Positions 8,529-16,681 of a DNA stretch of 64,000 nucleotides are shown here, in pieces. Origin of the DNA: Wolbachia endosymbiont (group A) of Rhinocyllus conicus (GTDB lineage: Bacteria; Pseudomonadota; Alphaproteobacteria; Rickettsiales; Anaplasmataceae); the NCBI RefSeq assembly GCF_947250775.1, contig NZ_OX366349.1, forward strand, positions 558,001 to 622,000. The letters are read 5' to 3'. The position numbers and the translations under genes were made by a program. The notes under the pieces were generated by a model, which had not been told where the DNA came from, ran no database searches, and saw nothing but the letters and a program-made list of their open reading frames with translations. The first letter of the stretch is position 1, and every line of letters starts with the position of its first letter.

Positions 8529-9281
8529 TCAAACACCCAAACCTTCTCCTGCAAGTTGTACATTAGTTTCCACTAAAGTGCTTTCGTTATGCAAGGCATG
8601 TATCTCGTTACATGCCTTAACTGACAGGTATGTGACTCCGCCAGAAGCTATTGCAACCATCGAGCTTAGTGCAAAAGTCTGAGAAGATAGATACAGAAAA
8701 TATAAAGATAAACACAAGGCAGCAATACACGCTATAGCCCCTACTATATATAAACACAGGTGAAACTTCTGATTACATATAAAGCTGTCTTTTATGTCTG
8801 CGATTTGCTTAATTTCTTTCTGTTGTGCAGCATCTAAGTAATAAAGAGGAGTTTCCCTTTTCTTATTAAAAGCATGGTCTTTACTGCAGAGCGCATCTTT
8901 AATATATTTTTTATTACATTTGAGTTCCTCTTTCAATCTGCTTACTTCTTTCCGATCTCCAGCTTCTTCTGCTTTTGTAATTTTGTTATCAGCTTCCGTC
9001 TCTAAGTAATGCACAATCTCTTTTACTGCAGGCAGCAAAATCCCACTCCTTGCTGCTTCATGAAATGGATTATTTCCATATTCATTATGCGCAGTTACAG
9101 AAGCAATGTTCTTCCTGCAAATGTCTACAAATTCATCTTTTTTTGGTATTCTTGCAGCTAGATGCAAGAGATTATCTGCCCGTACTATTTGTTTTGTTTT
9201 ATCAAAAGGGCCGGTGTAACGCCAATTGATATTATCTTTATTATCTGAAAGCAATTTTGCTATATCTACAAGTCCATCCAT
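8529..9281 (-). CDS. Ankyrin-repeat-like protein with C-terminal membrane hairpin
   Basis: A 250-aa protein of unknown function. Two degenerate ankyrin motifs are visible near residues 37-85 (NLLHLAARIP and GNNPFHEAARSG). A charged helical stretch (about 90-125) follows, and two strongly hydrophobic segments near residues 175-220 (LYIVGAIACIAALCLSLYFL and the next) suggest membrane anchoring. GAGGTG precedes the ATG. Ankyrin proteins are abundant in Wolbachia and some are thought to act on the host, but nothing here proves export. It stands alone, divergent from gltX. Confidence 0.7.
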   Translation of the reverse strand: MDGLVDIAKLLSDNKDNINWRYTGPFDKTKQIVRADNLLHLAARIPKKDEFVDICRKNIASVTAHNEYGNNPFHEAARSGILLPAVKEIVHYLETEADNKITKAEEAGDRKEVSRLKEELKCNKKYIKDALCSKDHAFNKKRETPLYYLDAAQQKEIKQIADIKDSFICNQKFHLCLYIVGAIACIAALCLSLYFLYLSSQTFALSSMVAIASGGVTYLSVKACNEIHALHNESTLVETNVQLAGEGLGV

Positions 9282-9432
9282 AACTCACCTCGCTATATTC
9301 AACCAATAATAAATTATACAACATAACTCTTATGAAAAACAAGTAAATCTTATCTCTCAGAATAAATAAATTCCACATTGTTGCAAGCATAAATTTTAGC
9401 TATCATCATTTACATTACTGTAATAGACAAAT

Positions 9433-10863
9433 ATGCCAGACGTAGTCACTAGATTCGCTCCATCACCAACAGGGTTTTTGCACATTGGAGGGGCTCGTAC
9501 TGCTTTATTTAATTGGCTCTACGCGAGGCACCATGGTGGCAGGTTTTTGCTAAGGATTGAGGACACCGACAGAAAACGTTTAACACAAGAAGCAATTGAT
9601 GCAATTATAGAAGGGCTAAAATGGCTCGGTGTGAGTTATGATGGAGAAATAGTATATCAGTCAAAAAGAATAGAGCGGCATAAAGAAGTAGCAAACCTTT
9701 TAGTTGAGAAGGGTAGGGCGTATCACTGTTATTGCCCTGAAGATGAAGTTGCAGAAAAGAAAATAAAAGCAAGAGAAGAGGGCAAGATATACAAGCATAA
9801 ATGTACTACAAAACCTCCTTCTTGTCATCCCAGTGCTCGACACTGGGATCCAGAAAAAAATATGTGGTCACGCGCTGGAATGACATCGGGTGTGAGGTCA
9901 GTTATCCGTTTCAAAGTGCCAGACTCGCAAGAGATCGTCGTTGATGATAAAATATACGGCCCAATCAAAGTAAGTAGCGAGCAGCTTGATGATATAGTGA
10001 TCTTACGCTCTGATAACACTCCAACATATATTTTTGCCGTAGTGGTTGACGATCATGATGCTGGAATAACTGATATAATACGTGGCTCTGATCACCTAAC
10101 TAACACCTTCAAGCAATTGCTGATATATCAGGCTCTTGATTTTGACATTCCACGCTTTGCACATGTGCCGCTTATCCATGGGGAAGATGGGAATAAGCTA
10201 TCCAAAAGGCACGGTGCCACAAGCGTTTGCGATTATGAAAAGATGGGAATATTGCCAAAAGCGATGCGTAATTACTTGCTGAGACTTGGCTGGAGTCACG
10301 GCAACGATGAGATTATTAGCGATGAGCAAGCAATAGAGTGGTTTAATTTAGAAAGTATTGGTCGTTCACCTGCACGGCTCGATTTCAAAAAACTGGAGCA
10401 TTTGAATAACCACTATATTAGTAATATGAGCAATGAAGATATTCTGACTCTAATGCTTAGAGAAAATACTCTAACTGACAAAAAAAAGGGCTATTTACTG
10501 CAGGGACTGACAGAGCTGAAAAAAAGAGCAAACTACCTGACCGAATTATTGGATTTAGCAAAATTTTATATTCAAGATCCGCCACTTGATTTAAGTGAAG
10601 AAGCTTGTCAAATTGTCAAATCTAACCTCAATATAATTAAGTTACTCGCATCATTTCTGTCAAAGATCGGTGATGAAAATTGGAATAAGGGTTTTTTATC
10701 TTCTCAGATCAAGGAATGTGCAAAATCACATGATATGAAAATAAGCAGTGTATACCACTCATTACGTGCCCCTATAACTGGAGTAATGGATGCACCTGGA
10801 ATCATCGATATCATGGTGATTCTTGGTAAAGACGAGTGTATAAGAAGGTTACAAGCAATTTAA
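9433..10863 (+). CDS. gltX: Glutamyl-tRNA synthetase with an in-frame palindromic-repeat insertion
   Basis: Class I synthetase charging tRNA-Glu, and in organisms lacking GlnRS also tRNA-Gln for later amidation. The 476 aa contain the HIGH-type motif FLHIGGAR near residue 15 and the KMSKS-type motif KLSKR near residue 255. A C-terminal helical anticodon-binding domain follows. Residues about 131-151 (SCHPSARHWDPEKNMWSRAG) come from a 63-bp (21-codon) palindromic repeat at 9823-9885. It sits in the connective region between KHKCTTKPP and VRSVIRFKVP, which are ordinary GltX sequence. Rickettsiales often carry two gltX genes; which of the two this is cannot be decided here. Confidence 0.94.
   Translation: MPDVVTRFAPSPTGFLHIGGARTALFNWLYARHHGGRFLLRIEDTDRKRLTQEAIDAIIEGLKWLGVSYDGEIVYQSKRIERHKEVANLLVEKGRAYHCYCPEDEVAEKKIKAREEGKIYKHKCTTKPPSCHPSARHWDPEKNMWSRAGMTSGVRSVIRFKVPDSQEIVVDDKIYGPIKVSSEQLDDIVILRSDNTPTYIFAVVVDDHDAGITDIIRGSDHLTNTFKQLLIYQALDFDIPRFAHVPLIHGEDGNKLSKRHGATSVCDYEKMGILPKAMRNYLLRLGWSHGNDEIISDEQAIEWFNLESIGRSPARLDFKKLEHLNNHYISNMSNEDILTLMLRENTLTDKKKGYLLQGLTELKKRANYLTELLDLAKFYIQDPPLDLSEEACQIVKSNLNIIKLLASFLSKIGDENWNKGFLSSQIKECAKSHDMKISSVYHSLRAPITGVMDAPGIIDIMVILGKDECIRRLQAI
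9823..9885. repeat. Palindromic element inside gltX, exactly 21 codons
   Basis: TGTCATCCCAGTGCTCGACA followed by CTGGGATCC and ending ...CGCGCTGGAATGACA. The element is 63 bp, so the frame is kept. It encodes a Trp/Arg-rich segment not expected in GltX. Its second half (GTGGTCACGCGCTGGAATGAC) is nearly the same as in alaS at about 20484-20504 and is read in the same frame there (WSRAGMT). Confidence 0.85.
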
Positions 10864-10880
10864 ATGAAATAAGAAAATTC

Positions 10881-11186
10881 CTTGACAAACTCCGCCAGCC
10901 CCCTTATTATGACAATAAGGGTATTTATGACTCAAAACTTGTTTTTGACCTGCAGGCTCAATGACAAAATTCAGTAAAAAACTCAGGGTATTTATTGGCG
11001 GATTACATAAAATTATAGCGGCTGCATGTCTTTTTTATTTTTTCTACATTCAGCCAAATCGCGCTTATTTTAAGCGTTAGCACATTATTACAGCGCCACT
11101 TACAGTAATATAGAGTCAAAACTCGCACCACGGGGCTTCTTTTGCCTTTTTTTCATTTGGTAAATTTCTTAAACATTTATAGCTAA
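10881..11186 (+). repeat. 0.3-kb repeat, copy A (possible small RNA unit)
   Basis: Nearly identical, in inverted orientation, to 38325-38627. It has no long reading frame. It opens with TTGACA (10882-10887), a 17-base spacer and TATTAT (10905-10910). The -10 lies in a perfect 8-bp hairpin (CCCTTATT/AATAAGGG, 10901-10921). Further inside are CGCTTA-TTT-TAAGCG (11062-11076) and TATTAC...GTAATA stems. It ends in GGC-TTCTTTT-GCC plus a T-run (about 11134-11153). Promoter, internal stems and T-run suggest a transcribed structured RNA of roughly 230 nt, but it could equally be a non-autonomous mobile repeat. No known RNA family is recognised. Confidence 0.6.
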
Positions 11187-11189
11187 ACG

Positions 11190-11275
11190 ACAACCGTCAT
11201 CCCGCTACGTGTTAGCGGGATCTCTTGTTAGCGGATGAGATACCGCGAATGAATCGCGGTATGACGGTTCGCGGT
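11190..11275. repeat. Palindromic repeats of the CCCGCTA/TAGCGGG type
   Basis: CATCCCGCTACGTGTTAGCGGGAT and GATACCGCG AATGAAT CGCGGTATGAC are two adjacent palindromes of the second repeat family. They fill the space between repeat copy A and the left terminal inverted repeat of the recombinase element. Confidence 0.8.
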
Positions 11276-12922
11276 GGAATTACCCCGCCAACAATGTTGC
11301 AAATTTTTCTTTTCTTCTCGATTATTTCCAGGAGAGTTTGGTAGCTCTTTTACACGAAATACCACATTTACGTCCTCAAGGTTAATTTCAATTCTCTTGA
11401 CTAACGTTCTAATAATATCACGTTTAGTTAGCCAGTCTGCGTTATCAAGGTTTGATGTAATATTGGAAGAAAAGTCTTCTAAATTGGTTACAACCAAAGT
11501 TAATTCCTGTTTTAATTTCTTTTGATCGAATATCCTTTTCTTCTCCTCTTCAATTGTTTTTAAACTTTGTTTCATTGCTTTAATTCGTGGTTCAAATTCT
11601 TCTTGATTAATATATTCTTGAGCATAACTATCAATAAGTCTAGCAATACCACGTTTTAATTTATTTTCTTGTTTCTCTAGTAAATCGCTTTTTTGATCCC
11701 ATGATGATTTTTTAAGCTCTGAAAGTCTACGCCTGTATTCTTCTAAAACCCTATTTGGATTTTTCAATAAATGCTTAACCTCTTCCCAAACGGCTGTTTC
11801 TAATGCATCTGTACGAATGTGTTTATTATCACAAATTTTATTACCACCAAAACGGTAAGAATCTCTACCAATACAACGATAATAAGCATAATGATCAATT
11901 TTTTCTCCTCGCTTATTTCTTACAGGACTTCCGTAATATGCATAACGACAACGCTTACATACGATTAAACCTTGTAGTAAATATTTTGCTCCTCTTTCTC
12001 TTGTCCTTGCTATTTTTCTATTCTCAGCTAATTGTTCTTGAACTATATCAAATACATCTTCGTCCACTATATTTGGCACTTTAACATAAATCCAATTTGC
12101 TTTTTCAACAGAATAGGTAGAGTAATTATCTTTCGGTTGTTCACAAGAATGTTTCTGTGGTCTGATATGTTGTAACTTTATACCTACTTTTGTTTTACCA
12201 AAAGCCGCTTGTCCTTTGTAAGCAGGATTTTTTAACATACCCCAAATCACACTTCTATCCCAGTACTTTTTTCCTGTTCGTGTTATAATAGACATAGTGT
12301 TTAGCCGACGACACACTTCCCCAATACTTGTCCTTTCTCTTCCTATCCACAAAAATACTTTCCTAACAACATTAGCTTCTTCTTCGTTTATTTCAAATAA
12401 AGCTTGTCCTCCTCCCATATATTTATCTATATAACGATAACCATAAGGAGCTCCTCCCATTACGCTTACACAACCTTTATTAGCTGCATAAATCTTTCCG
12501 CGACGACTTCGTTCCATAATTTTCGCTCGTTCATATTCTGCTATCATACCTTGCATTTGTAACAGCAATTGAGATTCTGGATTATCGTTAATCTCATAAT
12601 TTAAGAAAACCGTTTCTGCTCCTGCTTTCTCAAATTCTTCAAGTAATACCATTTGATATGCATATTTTCTAGATAAGCGATCAGGTGAATGAATGTAAAT
12701 TCTATCAATTTTACCTTCTGTTACTTTATCACGTAACTTTTCTAGATCAGGACGGACTAGATTAGATCCACTGTAGCCATTATCAATAAATTTATACTCA
12801 CTTAATAATTTGTATCCATCCGTACTAATTTGCTTCTCTAAAGCTGCAACTTGACTTGCTATTGTATTTTCTTGTGCTTGTTTCCCCGAAGAAACTCTTG
12901 CATATAAACTCACTGTTACCAT
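11228..12922 (-). CDS. Large serine recombinase (resolvase/integrase family)
   Basis: Site-specific DNA recombinase of about 564 aa. Resolvase domain: YARVSSGKQ with the catalytic Ser, IDNGYSGSNLVRPDLEKLRD, IHSPDRLSRKYAYQ. Recombinase domain: GGAPYGYRYI and LNTMSIITRTGKKYWDRSVI. Zinc ribbon: LIVCKRCRYAYYG ... YYRCIGRD ... ICDN. A long coiled coil (about residues 395-480) precedes the C-terminus. I choose the ATG at 12922 (MVTVSLYARVSS), which has GGAGGA just before it; an in-frame start at 12943 is also open. The last ~25 residues are translated through the left terminal repeat into flanking palindromes, so the original C-terminus is probably changed. Similar recombinases serve as WO-phage integrases in Wolbachia; no phage structural genes adjoin it here. 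Confidence 0.88.
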   Translation of the reverse strand: MVTVSLYARVSSGKQAQENTIASQVAALEKQISTDGYKLLSEYKFIDNGYSGSNLVRPDLEKLRDKVTEGKIDRIYIHSPDRLSRKYAYQMVLLEEFEKAGAETVFLNYEINDNPESQLLLQMQGMIAEYERAKIMERSRRGKIYAANKGCVSVMGGAPYGYRYIDKYMGGGQALFEINEEEANVVRKVFLWIGRERTSIGEVCRRLNTMSIITRTGKKYWDRSVIWGMLKNPAYKGQAAFGKTKVGIKLQHIRPQKHSCEQPKDNYSTYSVEKANWIYVKVPNIVDEDVFDIVQEQLAENRKIARTRERGAKYLLQGLIVCKRCRYAYYGSPVRNKRGEKIDHYAYYRCIGRDSYRFGGNKICDNKHIRTDALETAVWEEVKHLLKNPNRVLEEYRRRLSELKKSSWDQKSDLLEKQENKLKRGIARLIDSYAQEYINQEEFEPRIKAMKQSLKTIEEEKKRIFDQKKLKQELTLVVTNLEDFSSNITSNLDNADWLTKRDIIRTLVKRIEINLEDVNVVFRVKELPNSPGNNREEKKNLQHCWRGNSTANRHTAIHSRYLIR

Positions 12923-13238
12923 TTGATCCTCCTTGAATCCCATTTTTATGTTTTAAATTTTTTTGGCTTACTTGCTTTGACACGGCTTTTTCATAAGCAT
13001 CTAACAAATACTTTTCTGCCAACCGGTTAGTTTCATAGCTACAGCTAATCCGTATAGCTAATCTCTTATTTCCCATGAACTTTCCTTGAAATAATATGTT
13101 CATATCATTCATTGAAACTGATGGTTAATTGATTGTTGGCACTATAAATAAATGGCACTCTTGTTTTTGGACATAGAAGTTTTCGAGAAATGCTTTTCTC
13201 TAATTTTACGTTTTTTGCAACATTGTTGGCGGGGTAAT
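11279..13238. mobile_element. Serine-recombinase element with 25-bp perfect terminal inverted repeats
   Basis: The 25 bases at 11279-11303 (ATTACCCCGCCAAC..., core CAATGTTGC) are the exact reverse complement of 13214-13238. They bound a unit of 1,960 bp that carries one large serine recombinase and one small upstream frame. Both outer flanks are palindromic-repeat DNA. No target duplication is visible at the boundaries. Terminal inverted repeats are unusual for a large serine recombinase, which normally acts on att sites. The repeats may be ends of a transposable unit or inverted attachment half-sites. Confidence 0.6.
12825..13112 (-). CDS. Small frame upstream of and overlapping the serine recombinase
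   Basis: A frame of 95 codons that overlaps the start of the recombinase gene by about 98 bases in another frame. From MGNKRLAIRISCSYETNRLA it reads as a plausible basic, helical protein (LAEKYLLDAYEKAVSKQ). The last third, which overlaps the recombinase, looks less natural. It may be a small accessory protein translationally coupled to the recombinase; a start at the inner Met (13076) is preferred by the sequence character. Confidence is low. Confidence 0.4.
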   Translation of the reverse strand: MNDMNILFQGKFMGNKRLAIRISCSYETNRLAEKYLLDAYEKAVSKQVSQKNLKHKNGIQGGSNGNSEFICKSFFGETSTRKYNSKSSCSFREAN

Positions 13239-13489
13239 GACGATAACTTCATCACTCCGCTATGTGTTAGCGGCTAAGAGATACCGCGGCAGTATGATGG
13301 TTAAGTAGGGTGTCATCCCAGTGTCAAGCACTGGGATGACAAAAAAGGGGCTACTCGGATGACAAAAAAAGGAGCACTGGGATGACAGCTAGCCTGACAA
13401 CCGTCATCCCGCTGCTTGTTAGCGGGATCTAGAGATACCGTGGCGGGATGACGAGGATGCCGCCGCGAACTTGTCATTCCAGCGCGTGA
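13239..13489. repeat. Cluster of palindromic repeats between recombinase element and IS5 copy A
   Basis: At least five units are readable: TCACTCCGCTATGTGTTAGCGG; TGTCATCCCAGTGTCAAGCA with CTGGGATGACA; two short halves (GGATGACAAAAAAGG, GGGATGACAGC); CATCCCGCTGCTTGTTAGCG with GGATC; and CATTCCAGCGCGTGACGCTGGAAT, into which the IS copy is inserted. No gene is seen. Confidence 0.8.
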
Positions 13490-13498
13490 CGCTGGAAT

Positions 13499-14587
13499 GG
13501 CTTTGTTGCATCACACTTTATGAGATGGTGATTTATGGTAAATTCATGTAACTATCTCAAATTTAGCCATACCAATATCAGTGAATTTATTAAGCAAATA
13601 GCATTTGATTAGCAGTTCTTTTTCTCGATTTATCTCAGATTTATTCCTAAAACTAAATCCGAATATTTGCTTTAATCTTGAGAAAAACCCTTCAATATAA
13701 GATCTTTTCCCATAATTTACTTCTTTTTTCCATTCTTTCATGCCATCTTCACCGTATAGTTTTATTAACCTAATAGCAGCATTCCTGTCAGACATATAAT
13801 CTATTTCTGGATGTTCTGCCGCATTGTTTATTGGTGGAATTTTTGTCTTTATATCATATTCGTTACACAACTTATAAAACTTGTGCCTATCACATGCTCT
13901 ATCTGCATATAGTGCCTTTATGGCATGCTGAAAATCAACTTCTTTTAGCAAATCACAAGCTCCATAGTGATCAGAGTAGACACCGTTACTGTATTTTACA
14001 GCTATGGCTTTTTTGTTGTTTATATTCAACATTACGTGCAATTTTCTCGTTTGCTCATAGCCACGATATTTTCTGTCAGTGCTATTTTCCTTGCTGTGAC
14101 CAGGAGTGTTGTTGTATATACTAATTCCTGTACTGTCCATAGCAATTTCGATATCTTCCATATTATTTTTATCAATTCTGCAATCATTTATCTTAATATT
14201 AAGTTTCTTAAACCTTCTTGATGCTTGTGAATAGCTGATAACTGCCAAATCTCTTCCTATTTGTTGCAAATACCCTTTTATAAACCCGACTGTTTGTCTT
14301 AAACCAATTCTAAAGAAACTGACGATTATATGCACCAAAATCACAACTTTATCACTATAAATATAGTTGCCGCCCTGCATTTTTGGACAATTCTCGTACC
14401 AATTTTCTATGGCGTCATTGATATAACAAAAAATGCTTCCTCTTTCTTGGAGAAATTTGTTATATTCATGGCAGTTACTGACTCTCATTTTTTGTGGCAT
14501 ATTTTTTCTTCAACAGTTAAATGGCTATTTATAATGAATTTTGTCAGTAACTGCCAGTTCTTTTCACTTGAGCGATGCAACAAAGCC
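13499..14587 (-). mobile_element. IS5-family insertion sequence, copy A (divergent copy)
   Basis: 1,089 bp bounded by GGCTTTGTTGCAT and its reverse complement. It is flanked by a perfect 9-bp target duplication CGCTGGAAT (13490-13498 and 14588-14596). Nine-base duplications fit the IS903-like branch of IS5. The target is a palindromic repeat. It differs at many positions from the four other copies in this window, so it is an older or separately acquired copy, yet its transposase frame is still open. Confidence 0.9.
13544..14500 (-). CDS. IS5-family DDE transposase (copy A)
   Basis: Transposase of 318 aa with a complete catalytic triad by alignment to its sister copies: Asp122 in AMDSTGISIYN, Asp200 in ALYADRACDR and Glu270 in GKRSYIEGFFSRLK. 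The N-terminal region YSDKVVILVHIIVSFFRIGL resembles the conserved helix of IS903-like enzymes. The gene uses nearly the full element, with 44 bases left to the left end. Compared with the other copies it has many substitutions (for example RVSNCHEYNKFLQERG) spread over the protein. It may still be active, since no stop or frameshift is present. Confidence 0.92.
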   Translation of the reverse strand: MPQKMRVSNCHEYNKFLQERGSIFCYINDAIENWYENCPKMQGGNYIYSDKVVILVHIIVSFFRIGLRQTVGFIKGYLQQIGRDLAVISYSQASRRFKKLNIKINDCRIDKNNMEDIEIAMDSTGISIYNNTPGHSKENSTDRKYRGYEQTRKLHVMLNINNKKAIAVKYSNGVYSDHYGACDLLKEVDFQHAIKALYADRACDRHKFYKLCNEYDIKTKIPPINNAAEHPEIDYMSDRNAAIRLIKLYGEDGMKEWKKEVNYGKRSYIEGFFSRLKQIFGFSFRNKSEINREKELLIKCYLLNKFTDIGMAKFEIVT

Positions 14588-14637
14588 CGCTGGAATCTAG
14601 TCTTTATTATGCAGCCACTTATTTAAAGTTAAGTTTC

Positions 14638-15050
14638 CTGGATCCAAGTAGTCAAGCTACTCGGATGACACCTTGACGATTTGAAGAATCGTCATCCCGC
14701 TACTTGTTAGCGGGATCTATGTGAGATACCGTGAATAAATCACGGTATGACGTAGAAGCTATACTTTTATACTCACTAGCTCAGTGTCCAATCTGGATCC
14801 AAGTAGTCAAGCTACTCGGATGACACCTTGACGATTTGAAGAATCGTCATCCCGCTACTTGTTAGCGGGATCTATGTGAGATACCGTGAATAAATCACGG
14901 TATGACGTAGAAGCTATACTTTTATACTCACCAGCTCAGTGTCCAATCTGGATCCAAGTAGTCAGGGCACTGGGATGACAGGGGAAGGAGGCTACTTGAA
15001 TGACATCCTACCTTGTGGACTCAAATCACAACGTTCGTACAGTTATGGTG
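14638..15050. repeat. Tandem 155-bp repeat made of palindromic elements
   Basis: Two almost identical 155-bp units begin at 14638 and 14793, each starting CTGGATCCAAGTAGTCAAGC. A partial third unit begins at 14948. Each unit joins one CACTGGGAT-type half, one CATCCCGCTA/TAGCGGGAT palindrome and one GATACCGTG/CACGGTATGAC palindrome. The unit also holds ATACTTTTATACTCAC. A copy of the CAACGTTCGTACAG module follows at 15027-15047. No gene is seen in 14597-15089. Confidence 0.85.
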
Positions 15051-15089
15051 GTATGATATGGAAAAATCTCTAGCCATAAGACACAAAGC

Positions 15090-16601
15090 CTAATGGAAAA
15101 AACTGCGAACGCCAGTGAAAAACATAGCAATTTTATTTTCATTTGCAGCTTTTATCACATCTTGATCTTTCAGCGAGCCACCAGGCTGAATTATAGCTGT
15201 AATTCCATGTTTTGCACTTTCTACTATGCTATCTGGGAATGGAAAAAATGCATCTGAAGCAAGCACTGCACCTTTACATTTTTCACCTGCTTTTTTTACT
15301 GCAATGTTCACACTATCTATTCTGCTTGTTTGCCCTGCACCGATGCCAATAGCACAACCATCTTTTGCTATAACTATTGCGTTGGATTTCACATGTTTAC
15401 ATATTTTCCAGGCAAAAATAAGATCTTCCTTTTCTTTTTCTGTTGTAGTGCATTCTGTTACTTGTTCTGCTTTTATTGTGTGGTCATTATTTTCTTGCAC
15501 CAAAAACCCACCAACAACATTTTTAGTTTGGTATTTTACATTTTGTTGAAAAGATTTATGAATAATCACTCTTAAATTTTTCTTTCTTTGTAAAATTTTT
15601 AGTGCCTCATTGTTTACTGATGGTGCTATCACTACTTCCAAAAATATCTCGTTTAATTTTTCTGCTAGCTTTAAATCTATCTCCCGATTTAAAGCGACTA
15701 TTCCGCCGAAACTGCTTATTTCATCACACGATAGAGCCTTTTCATATGCCTCTAAAGCATTATCACCAATAGCAGCGCCACATGGGTTATTGTGCTTTAT
15801 TATCACTGCTGCAGGTTCTTCAAATTCAGAAATTATGTTAAGTGCAGATTCTATATCTACTATATTATTATAACTCAGCTCTTTTCCATGTATTTTTTCC
15901 AACGGATATTTGGTAAATTGATTGCTATAAAATGCAGCTTTTTGATGAGGGTTTTCACCATACCTGAGTTCTTGTGCTTTATGTCCATATAGTGCAAAAA
16001 ACTCTGGCAACTCATTATTTTTACTCTGGGATAAAAACCAACTGTGAATGTTAGAATCATAGTGTGCAGTGAGAGCAAACGCTTTAGTTGCCAAATGTTT
16101 TCTATATTCCAATGTTGTTTCATTGTTATTTTTTATCATCTCAGCTTTTAGTGCTTCATAGTCTTGAATGCTAGAAATAACTGAAGTAAAACAAAAGTTT
16201 TTTGCTGCAGCTCTAATTAACGCCACTCCGCCGATATCAATTTGTTCTATAATTTGATCTTCATTTGAGCCGCTACTTACTGTCTCCCAAAATGGGTATA
16301 GGTTAGTTATAAGCAGGTCTATTGGCTCAACACCTAGATTTTGCATTTCCGTTTTGTGCTTTTCTCTATTGCAAAGTATTCCTCCATGAATTTTAGGGTG
16401 TAAAGTTTTTACTCTACCACCCAGTATCTCTGGAAATTGTGTGTAATCTGAGACCTCTTGTGTTTTTATTCCGGCATCAGATAGTGCTTTATAAGTATTT
16501 CCCGTTGAGAGAATTTCTATTTGTTGCTGCATTAAAAACGATGCAAGATCAATTATATTCGTTTTGTCGTATACTGATATTAAAGCTCTTTTTATTTTCA
16601 T
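15090..16601 (-). CDS. purH: Bifunctional AICAR transformylase / IMP cyclohydrolase
   Basis: Catalyses the last two steps of IMP synthesis in the cytoplasm. The 503 aa are a normal length. The N-terminal IMP cyclohydrolase (MGS-like) domain has RALISVYDKTNIIDLASFL, ILSTGNTYKAL and GGRVKTLHPKIHGGIL. The C-terminal transformylase domain has LRYGENPHQKAAFY, the active-site motif IIKHNNPCGAA, SNAIVIAKDGCAIGIGAGQ and ASDAFFPFPDSI. It is last in a likely minus-strand run after rpmI, rplT and fmt (80 bases downstream of fmt). With purL it supports a complete purine pathway, which Wolbachia keeps and Rickettsia has lost. No repeat insertion is seen. Confidence 0.96.
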   Translation of the reverse strand: MKIKRALISVYDKTNIIDLASFLMQQQIEILSTGNTYKALSDAGIKTQEVSDYTQFPEILGGRVKTLHPKIHGGILCNREKHKTEMQNLGVEPIDLLITNLYPFWETVSSGSNEDQIIEQIDIGGVALIRAAAKNFCFTSVISSIQDYEALKAEMIKNNNETTLEYRKHLATKAFALTAHYDSNIHSWFLSQSKNNELPEFFALYGHKAQELRYGENPHQKAAFYSNQFTKYPLEKIHGKELSYNNIVDIESALNIISEFEEPAAVIIKHNNPCGAAIGDNALEAYEKALSCDEISSFGGIVALNREIDLKLAEKLNEIFLEVVIAPSVNNEALKILQRKKNLRVIIHKSFQQNVKYQTKNVVGGFLVQENNDHTIKAEQVTECTTTEKEKEDLIFAWKICKHVKSNAIVIAKDGCAIGIGAGQTSRIDSVNIAVKKAGEKCKGAVLASDAFFPFPDSIVESAKHGITAIIQPGGSLKDQDVIKAANENKIAMFFTGVRSFFH

Positions 16602-16681
16602 TTTTGTACGGAAAGTTTTTTAAGATTATATCTAAGAAAAGGAAATTTAGCTATTACATTTCTACACTAATTTAAAGCAGT

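Noticed and set aside
11803..12084. Plus-strand frame rich in Tyr/His/Asn inside the serine recombinase
   Set aside because: It is antisense to the zinc-ribbon region of the recombinase and has low-complexity composition.
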